Assembly (NCBI GenBank): GCA_016795105.1 | Contig: JAEUIH010000005.1 | Coordinates: forward strand, 71,220-135,219 | DNA: 64,000 bases | Origin: Planctomyces sp. | GTDB lineage: Bacteria; Planctomycetota; Planctomycetia; Planctomycetales; Planctomycetaceae | Direction: 5' to 3' | Shown here: in pieces, positions 53,587 to 62,578 of the stretch | Position numbering within the stretch: the stretch's first letter is position 1 | Layout of the letters: each line of letters starts with the position of its first letter | Translations under genes and position numbers: made by a program | The notes under the pieces: model-generated | The model's database searches: none | The model's input: the letters and a program-made list of their open reading frames with translations, nothing else | What the model was told of the DNA's origin: nothing

Positions 53587-55308
53587 CTACTCTCCCGTCG
53601 TCTTTTCACTGACATTGAGCGGCCACGGCAATACGCCGACTCTCATGGCCCAGGCTTCCCACTCTGCGGCGAGTTCTTTCACGCGTTCGGGATATTGCGT
53701 AACCAGATTCTGCTGTTCGGTGCGGTCAGCGGCGATATTGTAGAGTTCCCAGTCACCTGGGTGCTTTGAGACGAGTTTCCAGTCGCCAGCGCGAACGGCC
53801 CTGTTGCCTTCATGTTCCCAGAACAGTGGCTGAATACGTGCGAGTGGTTGGCCCGCGAAAGCCGGCACGAGACTCACGCCTTCCAGAGGCACGATTTTCT
53901 GCTTTGAAAATTCCTCAGGATATTCCGCCTCTGCGAGGTCCACGCAGGTCGCCATAAGGTCAATGAGGTGTGCAGGCTGCGGTTCGAGCCGGCCGTGACG
54001 CTGCAATTCGATGCCGCGTGGCCAATGGACAATCAGCGGCGAACTTATCCCGCCTTCGTGCTCCCAATGCTTGAACTCGCGAAACGGAGTGTTGCTGACA
54101 TTTGCCCATGCCTGTCCATAGCCAACAAAGGTATCCGCTGCGCCCGGCATAACCTTCCTGCCCTGCCGCATCGGATAACCGTCGCGAGTCTGTTTTGGAA
54201 TCATGTCGGGCTGGAGATAGTCGTTCGTGAGTGGCGGTAAGGCAGGTGTTGCGGCGCGTGGTTTGAAGGGCCCGTTACGCCCCATCCCTTCGGCACAGCC
54301 GCCATTGTCCTGGAGATAGAGAATCAGAGTGTTTTCGTACTGGCCGTTTTCTCTTAAAGTTCTTACCAGTCGACCGATACCCTGATCCATGCAGTCCAGC
54401 ATCGCTGCATACACTTCCATACAGCGAGCTTCCCAGGTCTTGTCGTCAACCTTGTTCCAATCGCCTGCCTGTGGCGATACCTGCCACCGCGAATCGAGCA
54501 GGCCAAGTTGATTCATCCTTGCCAGCCTCACCGCGCGAATCGCCTCATAGCCGCTATCATATTTGCCACGGTATCTCGCGATGTCGGTTTCCTTCGCGTG
54601 CATCGGCCAATGTGCGGCGGTGTGAGCAACGTAAAGGAAGAAGGGCTCGTCTCCGCGGTTCTTCCTGTGCTCGGTGACGTAGCGTGCAGCGTGGTCGTTG
54701 ATTGCGTCAGTGTAATAGTATTCATCTGGTTGATACTCGACATCGCCGTACGGAGAGACAAACGTGTTGTCTCGGACAAGAGTATTTGGATCGAAAAAGC
54801 TGCCAGCTCCGTGAATCGTTCCGTAAAAACGGTCGAAGCCTCGCTGCCGAGGCCAATTGGCTTTGTCATTGTCGACGAACGGTTGAGTCTTCTTCGTAAC
54901 ATGCCACTTGCCGGCCATATAAGTCGAGTAGCCCGCTGTCTTGAGCACCTCGGCAATGGTCACTGCGTTGCGTGACAACTCACCGGAGTATGCGGGTGAC
55001 CCCGTCTTCGGCCCGGGACCATCCACCATATGCCCGATACCCGCCTGGTGTGGGTAAAGCCCGGTGAGCAGTGCAGCTCGGGTCGGACAACAGCGAGCTG
55101 TGTTATAGAACTGGGTGAAGCGGACGCCACCCTGAGCAAGTGCATCCAGATTCGGCGTGGCGATTTCGCTGCCATAGCAGCCGATATCCGAGTAACCGAC
55201 ATCGTCCGACATGATCACGATGATATTTGGGCGTTCCCCAGCCAGCGCTGATGTCGCGACAAGGATCAGGTACGCAGCAAGCGGAGTTGCGAGTCTGAGT
55301 ATGGGCAT
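53587..55308 (-). CDS. Arylsulfatase-type sulfatase, secreted
   Basis: 573 residues with a signal peptide (LATPLAAYLILVATSALAG). Metal ligands are in NIIVIMSDDVGYSD; the formylglycine motif is CCPTRAALLTG, where Cys73 fits CxPxR; GKWHVTKK and DNGG complete the alkaline-phosphatase-like active site. It hydrolyses sulfate esters, probably of algal polysaccharides, and needs formylglycine-generating enzyme (not in view). The start ATG 55308 has AGGA upstream. A 15-bp tandem duplication (55324-55353, GGTTTGGGAGAACAT) lies in its leader. Confidence 0.92.
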   Translation of the reverse strand: MPILRLATPLAAYLILVATSALAGERPNIIVIMSDDVGYSDIGCYGSEIATPNLDALAQGGVRFTQFYNTARCCPTRAALLTGLYPHQAGIGHMVDGPGPKTGSPAYSGELSRNAVTIAEVLKTAGYSTYMAGKWHVTKKTQPFVDNDKANWPRQRGFDRFYGTIHGAGSFFDPNTLVRDNTFVSPYGDVEYQPDEYYYTDAINDHAARYVTEHRKNRGDEPFFLYVAHTAAHWPMHAKETDIARYRGKYDSGYEAIRAVRLARMNQLGLLDSRWQVSPQAGDWNKVDDKTWEARCMEVYAAMLDCMDQGIGRLVRTLRENGQYENTLILYLQDNGGCAEGMGRNGPFKPRAATPALPPLTNDYLQPDMIPKQTRDGYPMRQGRKVMPGAADTFVGYGQAWANVSNTPFREFKHWEHEGGISSPLIVHWPRGIELQRHGRLEPQPAHLIDLMATCVDLAEAEYPEEFSKQKIVPLEGVSLVPAFAGQPLARIQPLFWEHEGNRAVRAGDWKLVSKHPGDWELYNIAADRTEQQNLVTQYPERVKELAAEWEAWAMRVGVLPWPLNVSEKTTGE

Positions 55309-55428
55309 CGTATTCCTGTAACTATGGTTTGGGAGAACATGGTTTGGGAGAACATGGTGCGGTCATTTGACAGGATCACAGTGAAAGCAACGGGGCGTCT
55401 CGATGCGCCTTTCTCTGGCCTTCCGATT

Positions 55429-57810
55429 TCAGTCCATCGGTTGAGGGTACTCTGCAAGGATCGCACGAAGTTCGGCAACAACGTCCGGCTGTTCAGAGGC
55501 GAGGTTGCGGGTTTCAAGTGGATCCGTTTCGTAGTCGTACAATTCCAGTTCGGCTGTCTCGGGCGTCTCATCGCCATTCCGCCATTCCACAAATCGATAT
55601 CGTTCAGTCCGAATTGCACGACCGAGCCGGGCTTTAGGAAATACATGATAGGCATGATTGCGGACTCGGAATGACGGATCTCTCAACACAGGGACAAGGC
55701 TGCGGCCATCGATCGGCTGCGGGCCGCTGCGTATTTCAAGGCCTGCCAGTTCTGCGAGTGTTGGGAAGATGTCGACACTCTCAGCAAGCTGGCGGGTGAC
55801 TGAACCTGGCTTCGACACGCCTGGCGCGGCGATCAACAGTGGAATTCGATTCGCCTGTTCGAAGTTCGTATGCTTCGTCCAGTAACCATGATCGCCCAGA
55901 TGAAACCCGTGATCACCCCAAAGGACGACGATCGTATCGTCAACAAGCCGTTGCCGTTGGAGTTCATCCAGTACCTTGCCGATCTGAGCATCGACATAGC
56001 TGACGCTGGCGTAATATCCGTGTGTGAGTTGTCGATGAAGTTCTGCGTCAGGGTCGACGTCACCGCTTTCGGCAATAGGCTTGTAGTTAGCCAGTTCACC
56101 GTTCGACTTGTTTGCGACGCTCGGTGCGTTCAAAGGCAGATAAACATTCTCTGGCCTCGCAAATTGGGCCGGGGCGTAGAGGTCCCAGTACTTCTTCGGC
56201 GCACTGAATGGAAGATGCGGTCGCGCAAACCCGGCTACGATGAAGAATGGTGTACCATCCTTGTCTCGACGCCTTCGAGCTGCCTGAAGTCGCTTCACCG
56301 TTTCTGCCGCAACGCGACCGTCGGCATACGCGTTATCTGTGACATCGGGCGATTCAAACGCGGCGCCGCGAGGAAGTTCCCTGATTCGATCGAGTTGCTG
56401 ATTGGTAAAGTACGCTTCCTCACGCGTGAGTTGTCCGCCTTCGGTGCTGGCCGGGTCGACATATTCGATCACCCTGTCGTGAAAGTGTTCAACCGAGAAC
56501 GATTGCGGGTCACCCTGATTGCCATGCCCGATGTGAAATACTTTCCCAAGCGATTCTGTTCGGTAACCACTTCCCGCAAAGAGTTGCGGCAAGGTGACGG
56601 CATCGGGCACGCGCTGTCTTAGCTGACTGCCGAGCCCGTATAGGCCAGTCGATGTGGAATGGGAACCGAGCATCAGTGTGAATCGCGACGGGGCACACAC
56701 CGCCTGATTGCAAAACGCCAGATCAAACCGCAGGCTCCGAGCAGCGAGCTTATCGATACTCGGCGTCTTCGCAATCACATCGCCGTAACATCCAAGCGAT
56801 GGTTTCAGGTCATCAACGAGAATCATCAGCACGTTGGGACGCGAATCGGCAGCCTTCTTCTTCAGGGCGACGGCTCCTAATGCAGGTCCGTTGTCAGCAG
56901 GCATCGACTGATGCCATGCTACTGCAGCGGCTGAGAGTCGCTGAGTCATTTCCGGCTGCCGAATGACGAGGTTCGAAGCCTCTCCAGGATCTTTCGATAG
57001 ATCATACAGTTCGGCGTTGGCTCCATCGTAATCGCAGAGCAGTTTCCAGTGCCCATCGCGCACGGCGAGATCGGGTTGAGGCTCCGGCAATGCAGGCGGT
57101 GAGTTCCTGCGATCAGGAGGACGTCGCCAAAACAGGGGCGCGACCCGCGAAATATCACTCTCACCCACAATCGCCGCGGCGATATCTTCGCCGTCAAACA
57201 TCACTCCGGCTGGAGCTTCTGCATTTGCCAGTGTGAGCAGTGATGGTACGAGGTCAAACGCAGCGAAAACCGACGAATCATTGTGAGTCCCACGTTTCTC
57301 TTCCGGGATCAAACCCGGTCCCCACACAATCAGGGGCGAACGAATTCCGCCTTCGTACAGCCGTGTCTTTGCTCCGCGAAACGGCCCCGAGCGTCCCGCA
57401 CCTGGCTCGTGACCGTTGTCAGAGCAAACAAGAACCAGCGTGTTATCTCGCAATGCCGGATCGTCGCGAATGTGATCGAACAGTCTGCCGAGCTGACGAT
57501 CCATCTCCTGCACTACAGATAGATACAGCCCCCGTTTTCCTTCGGCCCATTTGTCCACCGGCGGCCACAATGGGCCATGGACATCGTCAGGCCAGAGGTT
57601 GATGTAGAACGGCTTCCCTTCGTTCGCAAGCCGATCTATGGCCGGCGTCTCTGCTTCCTGATTCCCGAAACATGAAAGGTCTTCCCAGCCCATGTCGTCG
57701 ATGAGTACCATCACGATATTCGCGTGTCTTTGTGGTTCCGCGAGAACCCTGCCAGTCCCGGAAATGAACTGGAGAATGAATGTCACCATTAACAACAAAT
57801 GTGATCTCAT
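55429..57810 (-). CDS. Fused double sulfatase with inactive N-terminal domain
   Basis: 793 residues with a signal peptide (SHLLLMVTFILQFISG). The first sulfatase domain (30-305) has the metal motif (NIVMVLIDDMGWEDL) and late motifs (DNGHEPGAGRSGPFRG), but the part that should carry CxPxR and GKWH is missing: ANEG (residue 65) is followed directly by KPFYINLWPDDVH. It must be catalytically dead. The second domain (324-793) is complete and iduronate-2-sulfatase-like, with Cys372 in VCAPSRFTLM, and SLGKVFHIGH. The arrangement looks like an internal deletion plus fusion of two adjacent sulfatase genes. It lies 120 bp upstream of the other sulfatase. Confidence 0.88.
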   Translation of the reverse strand: MRSHLLLMVTFILQFISGTGRVLAEPQRHANIVMVLIDDMGWEDLSCFGNQEAETPAIDRLANEGKPFYINLWPDDVHGPLWPPVDKWAEGKRGLYLSVVQEMDRQLGRLFDHIRDDPALRDNTLVLVCSDNGHEPGAGRSGPFRGAKTRLYEGGIRSPLIVWGPGLIPEEKRGTHNDSSVFAAFDLVPSLLTLANAEAPAGVMFDGEDIAAAIVGESDISRVAPLFWRRPPDRRNSPPALPEPQPDLAVRDGHWKLLCDYDGANAELYDLSKDPGEASNLVIRQPEMTQRLSAAAVAWHQSMPADNGPALGAVALKKKAADSRPNVLMILVDDLKPSLGCYGDVIAKTPSIDKLAARSLRFDLAFCNQAVCAPSRFTLMLGSHSTSTGLYGLGSQLRQRVPDAVTLPQLFAGSGYRTESLGKVFHIGHGNQGDPQSFSVEHFHDRVIEYVDPASTEGGQLTREEAYFTNQQLDRIRELPRGAAFESPDVTDNAYADGRVAAETVKRLQAARRRRDKDGTPFFIVAGFARPHLPFSAPKKYWDLYAPAQFARPENVYLPLNAPSVANKSNGELANYKPIAESGDVDPDAELHRQLTHGYYASVSYVDAQIGKVLDELQRQRLVDDTIVVLWGDHGFHLGDHGYWTKHTNFEQANRIPLLIAAPGVSKPGSVTRQLAESVDIFPTLAELAGLEIRSGPQPIDGRSLVPVLRDPSFRVRNHAYHVFPKARLGRAIRTERYRFVEWRNGDETPETAELELYDYETDPLETRNLASEQPDVVAELRAILAEYPQPMD

Positions 57811-58056
57811 AACTGAACTGACATTGCATTGGAGATAGTGCTGAGTTTCCGGTAGGCTTCGCTTTCCCCGACCCCGAATTCATCATTGTCGCGTTTTGCT
57901 TCGAAAAAGTCATGTTTGCGGCTCGATGTTTTGGGCGAGTGAGCCGATCGACCTCACGAAGCTGATCGACTACCATGCCGATATCCATCGCCGACTGACC
58001 ATCAACCGACCTGGCACCAGTCAGCGACACTGATCCACGACGTAAGGAACGAATCA

Positions 58057-59421
58057 ATGAACTTCTCACGCAGAAAGTTCTTAAAGGCAAACGGGGCGAT
58101 GATGGCATTGCCGTTCCTGCCATCGCTGGCGTTAGGGAACCAAAGGACTTCAATCGCGGCAAAGCCGGACAAGAAGCTTGTGATCATGTATATTCCCAAT
58201 GGGATCGTACGGCGGTGCTTCTTCCCTGGCGAAGAGAACGCCGAACTGCCGGGCTTCATCGGAGGATTTGACGCCGATAAGTCAAAGGAACAGCGGCGCA
58301 TCGCCAGTCAGCCAGGAATTGTTCCGCTGGAATTGACTTCGACCATGCAGCCGCTGGCCGAGTACACGAACGACATTACGTTGATCACCGGGCTGGAGCG
58401 ATCTTATAAGAATGGCCAGGATGTTCACGCCCAGGGCGCTTCGTGCTACCTGACGAGTCTTTCGCCGGAACAAGCCGCTGCGAAGGGTGTTCAGCATCCC
58501 AACGGGCGAACCCTGGACCAGATTATCGGCGATGCCGTCGGCCGTTCCACCATCTTCAATACTTTGGAGATCAGCTGCAACGGATTTACGGCCGGGAAAG
58601 AACCGATCGAGTTTGACAACATCTCGTGGTACGGTCCGGACACGATTGCCCCGTCGATTCGCGATCCCCAGAAGCTCTATGACCGCCTGTTCCTTCGCGA
58701 TAGTTACCGCAATCACGTTGCCGATGTCACTGACCTCGTGCTTGCTGATTCAAGGACGCTGTCGAAGAAACTGGGGCGTGATGACCGTGAAACGATGGAC
58801 CACTTCATGGAGATGATTCGTGACATTGAGATCCGCATCGAGAAGATGAGCAAACTGCTGGCCAGTGTAGACGTGAAGATCCCCAAAAACGAAGTCTTGC
58901 CGCGAGGCGACTACATCCGTTTACAAACCGATTTAATGCTGCTGGCCTTCCAGATGGGGATCACGAACATCTGCACGTTCATGATCGGTCCCGAACGCTG
59001 GGATGCGACGCTGATGTACGAAGGCGTCTTCGACCAGCCAGTCCAGCATCACAACATGACTCACAACCAGCAGGGCGACGGCTACAAGGACGTACAGAAG
59101 ATTGATCTCTTCCACATGCAGCAGTACGCGTACCTGATTCGTCGGATGAAGGAGATCACCGAAACTGACGGCAGCACTATGCTGGACAACTCACTAATTG
59201 CCTATGGCGCTGGCCTTGGCGACGGGGCAACTCATCAGTATTACGATTTGCCGATGATTGTCGCCGGTAAGGCACAGGGCCAGATCAGGCAGGGTCGACA
59301 TATCAAATTGAAGAGTGGCACGCTGAATTCCAATCTCTGGCTGACAGTTGCTCAGTTGATGGGCCTGGAGCTTGAGTCTTACGCGGACAGCACGGGCGTG
59401 GTTTCCGATCTGTGGACATAG
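58057..59421 (+). CDS. DUF1552 protein, secreted
   Basis: 454 residues of the DUF1552 family. A Tat-type leader (NFSRRKFLKANGAMMALPFL) is followed by DKKLVIMYIPNGIVRR and, later, FQMGITNICTFMIGPE, NNTLIAYGAGLGDGATH-like motifs (LDNSLIAYGAGLGDGA). These proteins are planctomycete- and verrucomicrobia-typical and lie in operons with cytochrome-like DUF1592 proteins; the activity is unknown, with a distant DUF1501/alkaline-phosphatase-like relation. AAGGAACG precedes the ATG at 58057. It is the first gene of a plus-strand set that continues to the window end. Confidence 0.92.
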   Translation: MNFSRRKFLKANGAMMALPFLPSLALGNQRTSIAAKPDKKLVIMYIPNGIVRRCFFPGEENAELPGFIGGFDADKSKEQRRIASQPGIVPLELTSTMQPLAEYTNDITLITGLERSYKNGQDVHAQGASCYLTSLSPEQAAAKGVQHPNGRTLDQIIGDAVGRSTIFNTLEISCNGFTAGKEPIEFDNISWYGPDTIAPSIRDPQKLYDRLFLRDSYRNHVADVTDLVLADSRTLSKKLGRDDRETMDHFMEMIRDIEIRIEKMSKLLASVDVKIPKNEVLPRGDYIRLQTDLMLLAFQMGITNICTFMIGPERWDATLMYEGVFDQPVQHHNMTHNQQGDGYKDVQKIDLFHMQQYAYLIRRMKEITETDGSTMLDNSLIAYGAGLGDGATHQYYDLPMIVAGKAQGQIRQGRHIKLKSGTLNSNLWLTVAQLMGLELESYADSTGVVSDLWT

Positions 59422-59473
59422 AGTACGAGCGTTTTGCCCATCGCAGGACAAAACAACCTACAGGTGATTACGA

Positions 59474-62425
59474 ATGCAAAAGCGAACAACCACAGATGTG
59501 GCCTTTTACGTTTCCCTTCTGCTGTGCATCCTGGTCAATTTTGCCGAGAACAAGTGTTCGGCCGACGAGTTTGCTGATTTTCTGAATCCACTGGTCGCCG
59601 AACACTGCCTGAGATGTCACGGCGGTGACGAAGTCAGCGGCGAAGTCGACTTTAAGTCAATCACGACGGTCGCTCAATTCCTGGATCAGCCGACGATCAT
59701 CAACAGGATGATTCAGGCCATCGATTCAAACGACATGCCTCCCGAGAGCGAGCCGCCGCTGGATCAGCAAACCCGCACACGGCTGTTGACAACACTGAAG
59801 ACAATGCTGCGTGAGGCAACCGCCGACAAGGAGCAGACAACGTCGCCAATCCGCCGACTGAACCGGTTTCAATACAACAACTCGGTGAGAGATTTGTTCG
59901 AGTTGAAACTCGATGTCTTCGAGCTCCCCGAAAAACTCATGACCCGACACGACAACTACCTGTATCCCGCAATCGGAAAGATGCCGGACAAGGTTCACGT
60001 GACGTCATATTCACTGAAGCCCCAATCCGGTTTGCGCGAAGTAAAAGCGTTTCCGAAAGATTTACGTGCCGAACATGGATTCGACAATCAGGCAAACCAA
60101 TTGACACTTTCTCCGCTGTTGTTGGACACGTTCCTGCGACTGAGCGTGTCAATCGTCGACAGCCCCGATTTCAACGAAGAAAATGTTGGCATCTGGAACG
60201 AATTCTTTCGCCAGCCTTCGGCAGGTAACGACACGCGGGCGGAAGTGAAACGCCGACTCGAGCCGTTCCTTGCGATCGCGTTTCGCGGTCGCGTCGAGCC
60301 TGAAACGCTCGATCGATACACCGACTACGCGATGGCGAAAATGAATCAGGGCTTGTCGTTCACAGACAGCATGAAGAAAGTGGCTTCAGCCGTATTGTCT
60401 TCGCCACTGTTTCTCTATCGCACCGCGGCTGCTGACGGTCCGGATGTTCCTTTCGCACTCGCGTCAGACTTGTCGTATTTTCTATGGAACAGTTGTCCCG
60501 ACCATGAATTGTTGCGTCTGGCCGAGACCGGCGAACTGACTCAACCAGAGGTGTTAAGTCAGACGATCGAGCGGATGATGCGTGATCCAAAGGTCGAACG
60601 ATTTCTGGATTCGTTCCCCTCTCAGTGGATGCAACTCGAAAACGTCCTTGCAGCAACGCCCGATCCGCAGATCAACAGGTATTTCAGCCTGGATCAGGAC
60701 AATCCGGCCAGCCTGCAGATGGTGCTCGAACCGCTGCTTCTGTTCGATGCCGTATTTGTTGAAGATCGGCCAATCGTGGATCTGATCTCACCCACGTTCA
60801 GTTACCAGAGTGATTTTCTGAAAACATGGTATACGTCGGAATTGAAGCCTCCGGTCGTCGACCTTCGGAAGATTGCGGATGACAACCGACGGAACGACGA
60901 ACATCGCACGAACTTCGAAGCCGTGATCAAGGCTGCTCAATCAGAACTTGATGCGCTGACCGCGCCTGTGAAGGCTCAGGTGTTGGCCGATCGCGAGAGC
61001 AACCCAGGTGACAGGAAGCCGGTGGACCTGAAACCGTTCGCCGCATGGGAATTCAACGGCGACTTGAAAGAGTCCCTCCGCTCACTCGATTTGACCGCAC
61101 ACGGCAACATCGAATTCAGACACGGCATGGTGGTACTGGATCAGGCTCATTTGCAGAGCCCGGGTTTGCCAATCGAATTGAAGGCCAAGAGCCTGGAGGT
61201 TTGGTGTCAGGTTCACAATCTGGATCAGCCCGGCGGCGGAGTAATGGGCATTCAGGGGCCTGGAGACTTCTTCGACACAATCGTGATTGGTGAACGACAA
61301 CCGCGACACTGGATCTCCGGTAGTAATGTCTTTGCTCGTACCGAAGACTTCCCTGAATCGACTCCCGAAACGAAGGATGGCGAACTACTGCATCTCGTCA
61401 TGACCTACACAGACGACGGCACAACGACGTTGTATCGTGAGGGTCAGACATACGGCAAACCGTTCCGCAAAGCCGCAGCGGCATTCCCTAAGGAACAAAG
61501 TATGGTTCTTTTCGGCCTGCGGCACCTGCCAGCCGGTGGCAACCGGTTTCTGAAGGTGAGTATCGATAAGGCTCGTCTATACGACCGAGCTTTGACAGCT
61601 GAAGAAGTGGCAGCGTCGTTCGGCAGCAACAGCACTTACGTTTCCGATGAAGACCTGTTGCTGGCAATGACGCTCGAACAGAAAGAACAGCGATCCGCAT
61701 TGATCAGGACGCTCGACGAAACCCGAATCGCACTCGAACAGGTCCCACCAAATCAGGAACCAGAGAAACTTCAGCAGGAATTGCAACGTCAGTTCGAAGA
61801 GGAACTCAAGGCCATGATGCGTTCGACCACGTTTGAACGAGTGGCGGCACCAGACCCGCGTTATGGCGGGATTATTACAAACGCGGCCATGCTGAGTATG
61901 ACGTCCGGACCGAAGCGAACTCACCCGATCGCTCGCGGTGCCTGGATCATTGAAGTGATCTTCAATGATCCGCCTCCGCCGCCACCGAACGACGTTCCAC
62001 CACTCAACGAAGATGATTCTGCAAAGGACCAGACGATCCGCGAGAAGTTTGCCGCCCACCGGAAGAACCCCTCGTGTGCGGGCTGCCATTCGCGGATTGA
62101 CCCTCTGGGTTTTGCGATGGAAAACTTTGACATCACCGGCCGATGGCGCGACACGTACGAAAACGGCAAGCCGGTCGATTCAAGCGGAACGCTGCTGAGA
62201 ACCTATCCGTTCGACGGTGTTGTCGGTTTCAAAGAGTCGCTGGTGAAGGAGGACGAGCGTTTTGCCACAGCCTTCACCAGTCATTTGCTGCGATTCGCCC
62301 TGACAAGAGAACTCGGGCCGGCAGACTCAATCACAGTCGACACAATTGTCATGAAGACTGCGAAAGAGGACTTCAGACTCAGATCGCTGATTCGCGAAGT
62401 GGCGCTCTGCGTCGCAAAGAGATGA
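59474..62425 (+). CDS. PSCyt1/DUF1587-DUF1592-DUF1588-DUF1585 secreted haem protein
   Basis: 983 residues with an N-terminal signal. A c-type haem motif CLRCH (45-49, PSCyt1) is followed by DUF1587 (NRFQYNNSVRDLFEL), DUF1595/DUF1592 (FLDSFPSQWMQLENVLA; STSFSYQSDFLKTW-like), a LamG/concanavalin-like insertion (AAWEFNGDLKESLRSLDLTA), DUF1588 (RTHPIARGAWIIEVIFNDPP) and DUF1585 (CAGCHSRIDPLGFAMENFD). The second CxxCH lies in that last motif. It is a periplasmic electron-transfer-like protein; its reaction is not known. Gene order after DUF1552 (52 bp) is the standard one. Confidence 0.92.
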   Translation: MQKRTTTDVAFYVSLLLCILVNFAENKCSADEFADFLNPLVAEHCLRCHGGDEVSGEVDFKSITTVAQFLDQPTIINRMIQAIDSNDMPPESEPPLDQQTRTRLLTTLKTMLREATADKEQTTSPIRRLNRFQYNNSVRDLFELKLDVFELPEKLMTRHDNYLYPAIGKMPDKVHVTSYSLKPQSGLREVKAFPKDLRAEHGFDNQANQLTLSPLLLDTFLRLSVSIVDSPDFNEENVGIWNEFFRQPSAGNDTRAEVKRRLEPFLAIAFRGRVEPETLDRYTDYAMAKMNQGLSFTDSMKKVASAVLSSPLFLYRTAAADGPDVPFALASDLSYFLWNSCPDHELLRLAETGELTQPEVLSQTIERMMRDPKVERFLDSFPSQWMQLENVLAATPDPQINRYFSLDQDNPASLQMVLEPLLLFDAVFVEDRPIVDLISPTFSYQSDFLKTWYTSELKPPVVDLRKIADDNRRNDEHRTNFEAVIKAAQSELDALTAPVKAQVLADRESNPGDRKPVDLKPFAAWEFNGDLKESLRSLDLTAHGNIEFRHGMVVLDQAHLQSPGLPIELKAKSLEVWCQVHNLDQPGGGVMGIQGPGDFFDTIVIGERQPRHWISGSNVFARTEDFPESTPETKDGELLHLVMTYTDDGTTTLYREGQTYGKPFRKAAAAFPKEQSMVLFGLRHLPAGGNRFLKVSIDKARLYDRALTAEEVAASFGSNSTYVSDEDLLLAMTLEQKEQRSALIRTLDETRIALEQVPPNQEPEKLQQELQRQFEEELKAMMRSTTFERVAAPDPRYGGIITNAAMLSMTSGPKRTHPIARGAWIIEVIFNDPPPPPPNDVPPLNEDDSAKDQTIREKFAAHRKNPSCAGCHSRIDPLGFAMENFDITGRWRDTYENGKPVDSSGTLLRTYPFDGVVGFKESLVKEDERFATAFTSHLLRFALTRELGPADSITVDTIVMKTAKEDFRLRSLIREVALCVAKR

Positions 62426-62578
62426 TCCTGTGATGCTCCTACCTGCGGGTCGCGCTTGCAACTTCTCCGGATGCGAAGTTTCGCAGCATCTTGTATTTGG
62501 CTTCCTGGGGTACTACTCTGTCGGTTTGGAACTCTGAAAATCACATGGTGCATATCACGAAGTGTGGATTTGACAGGC

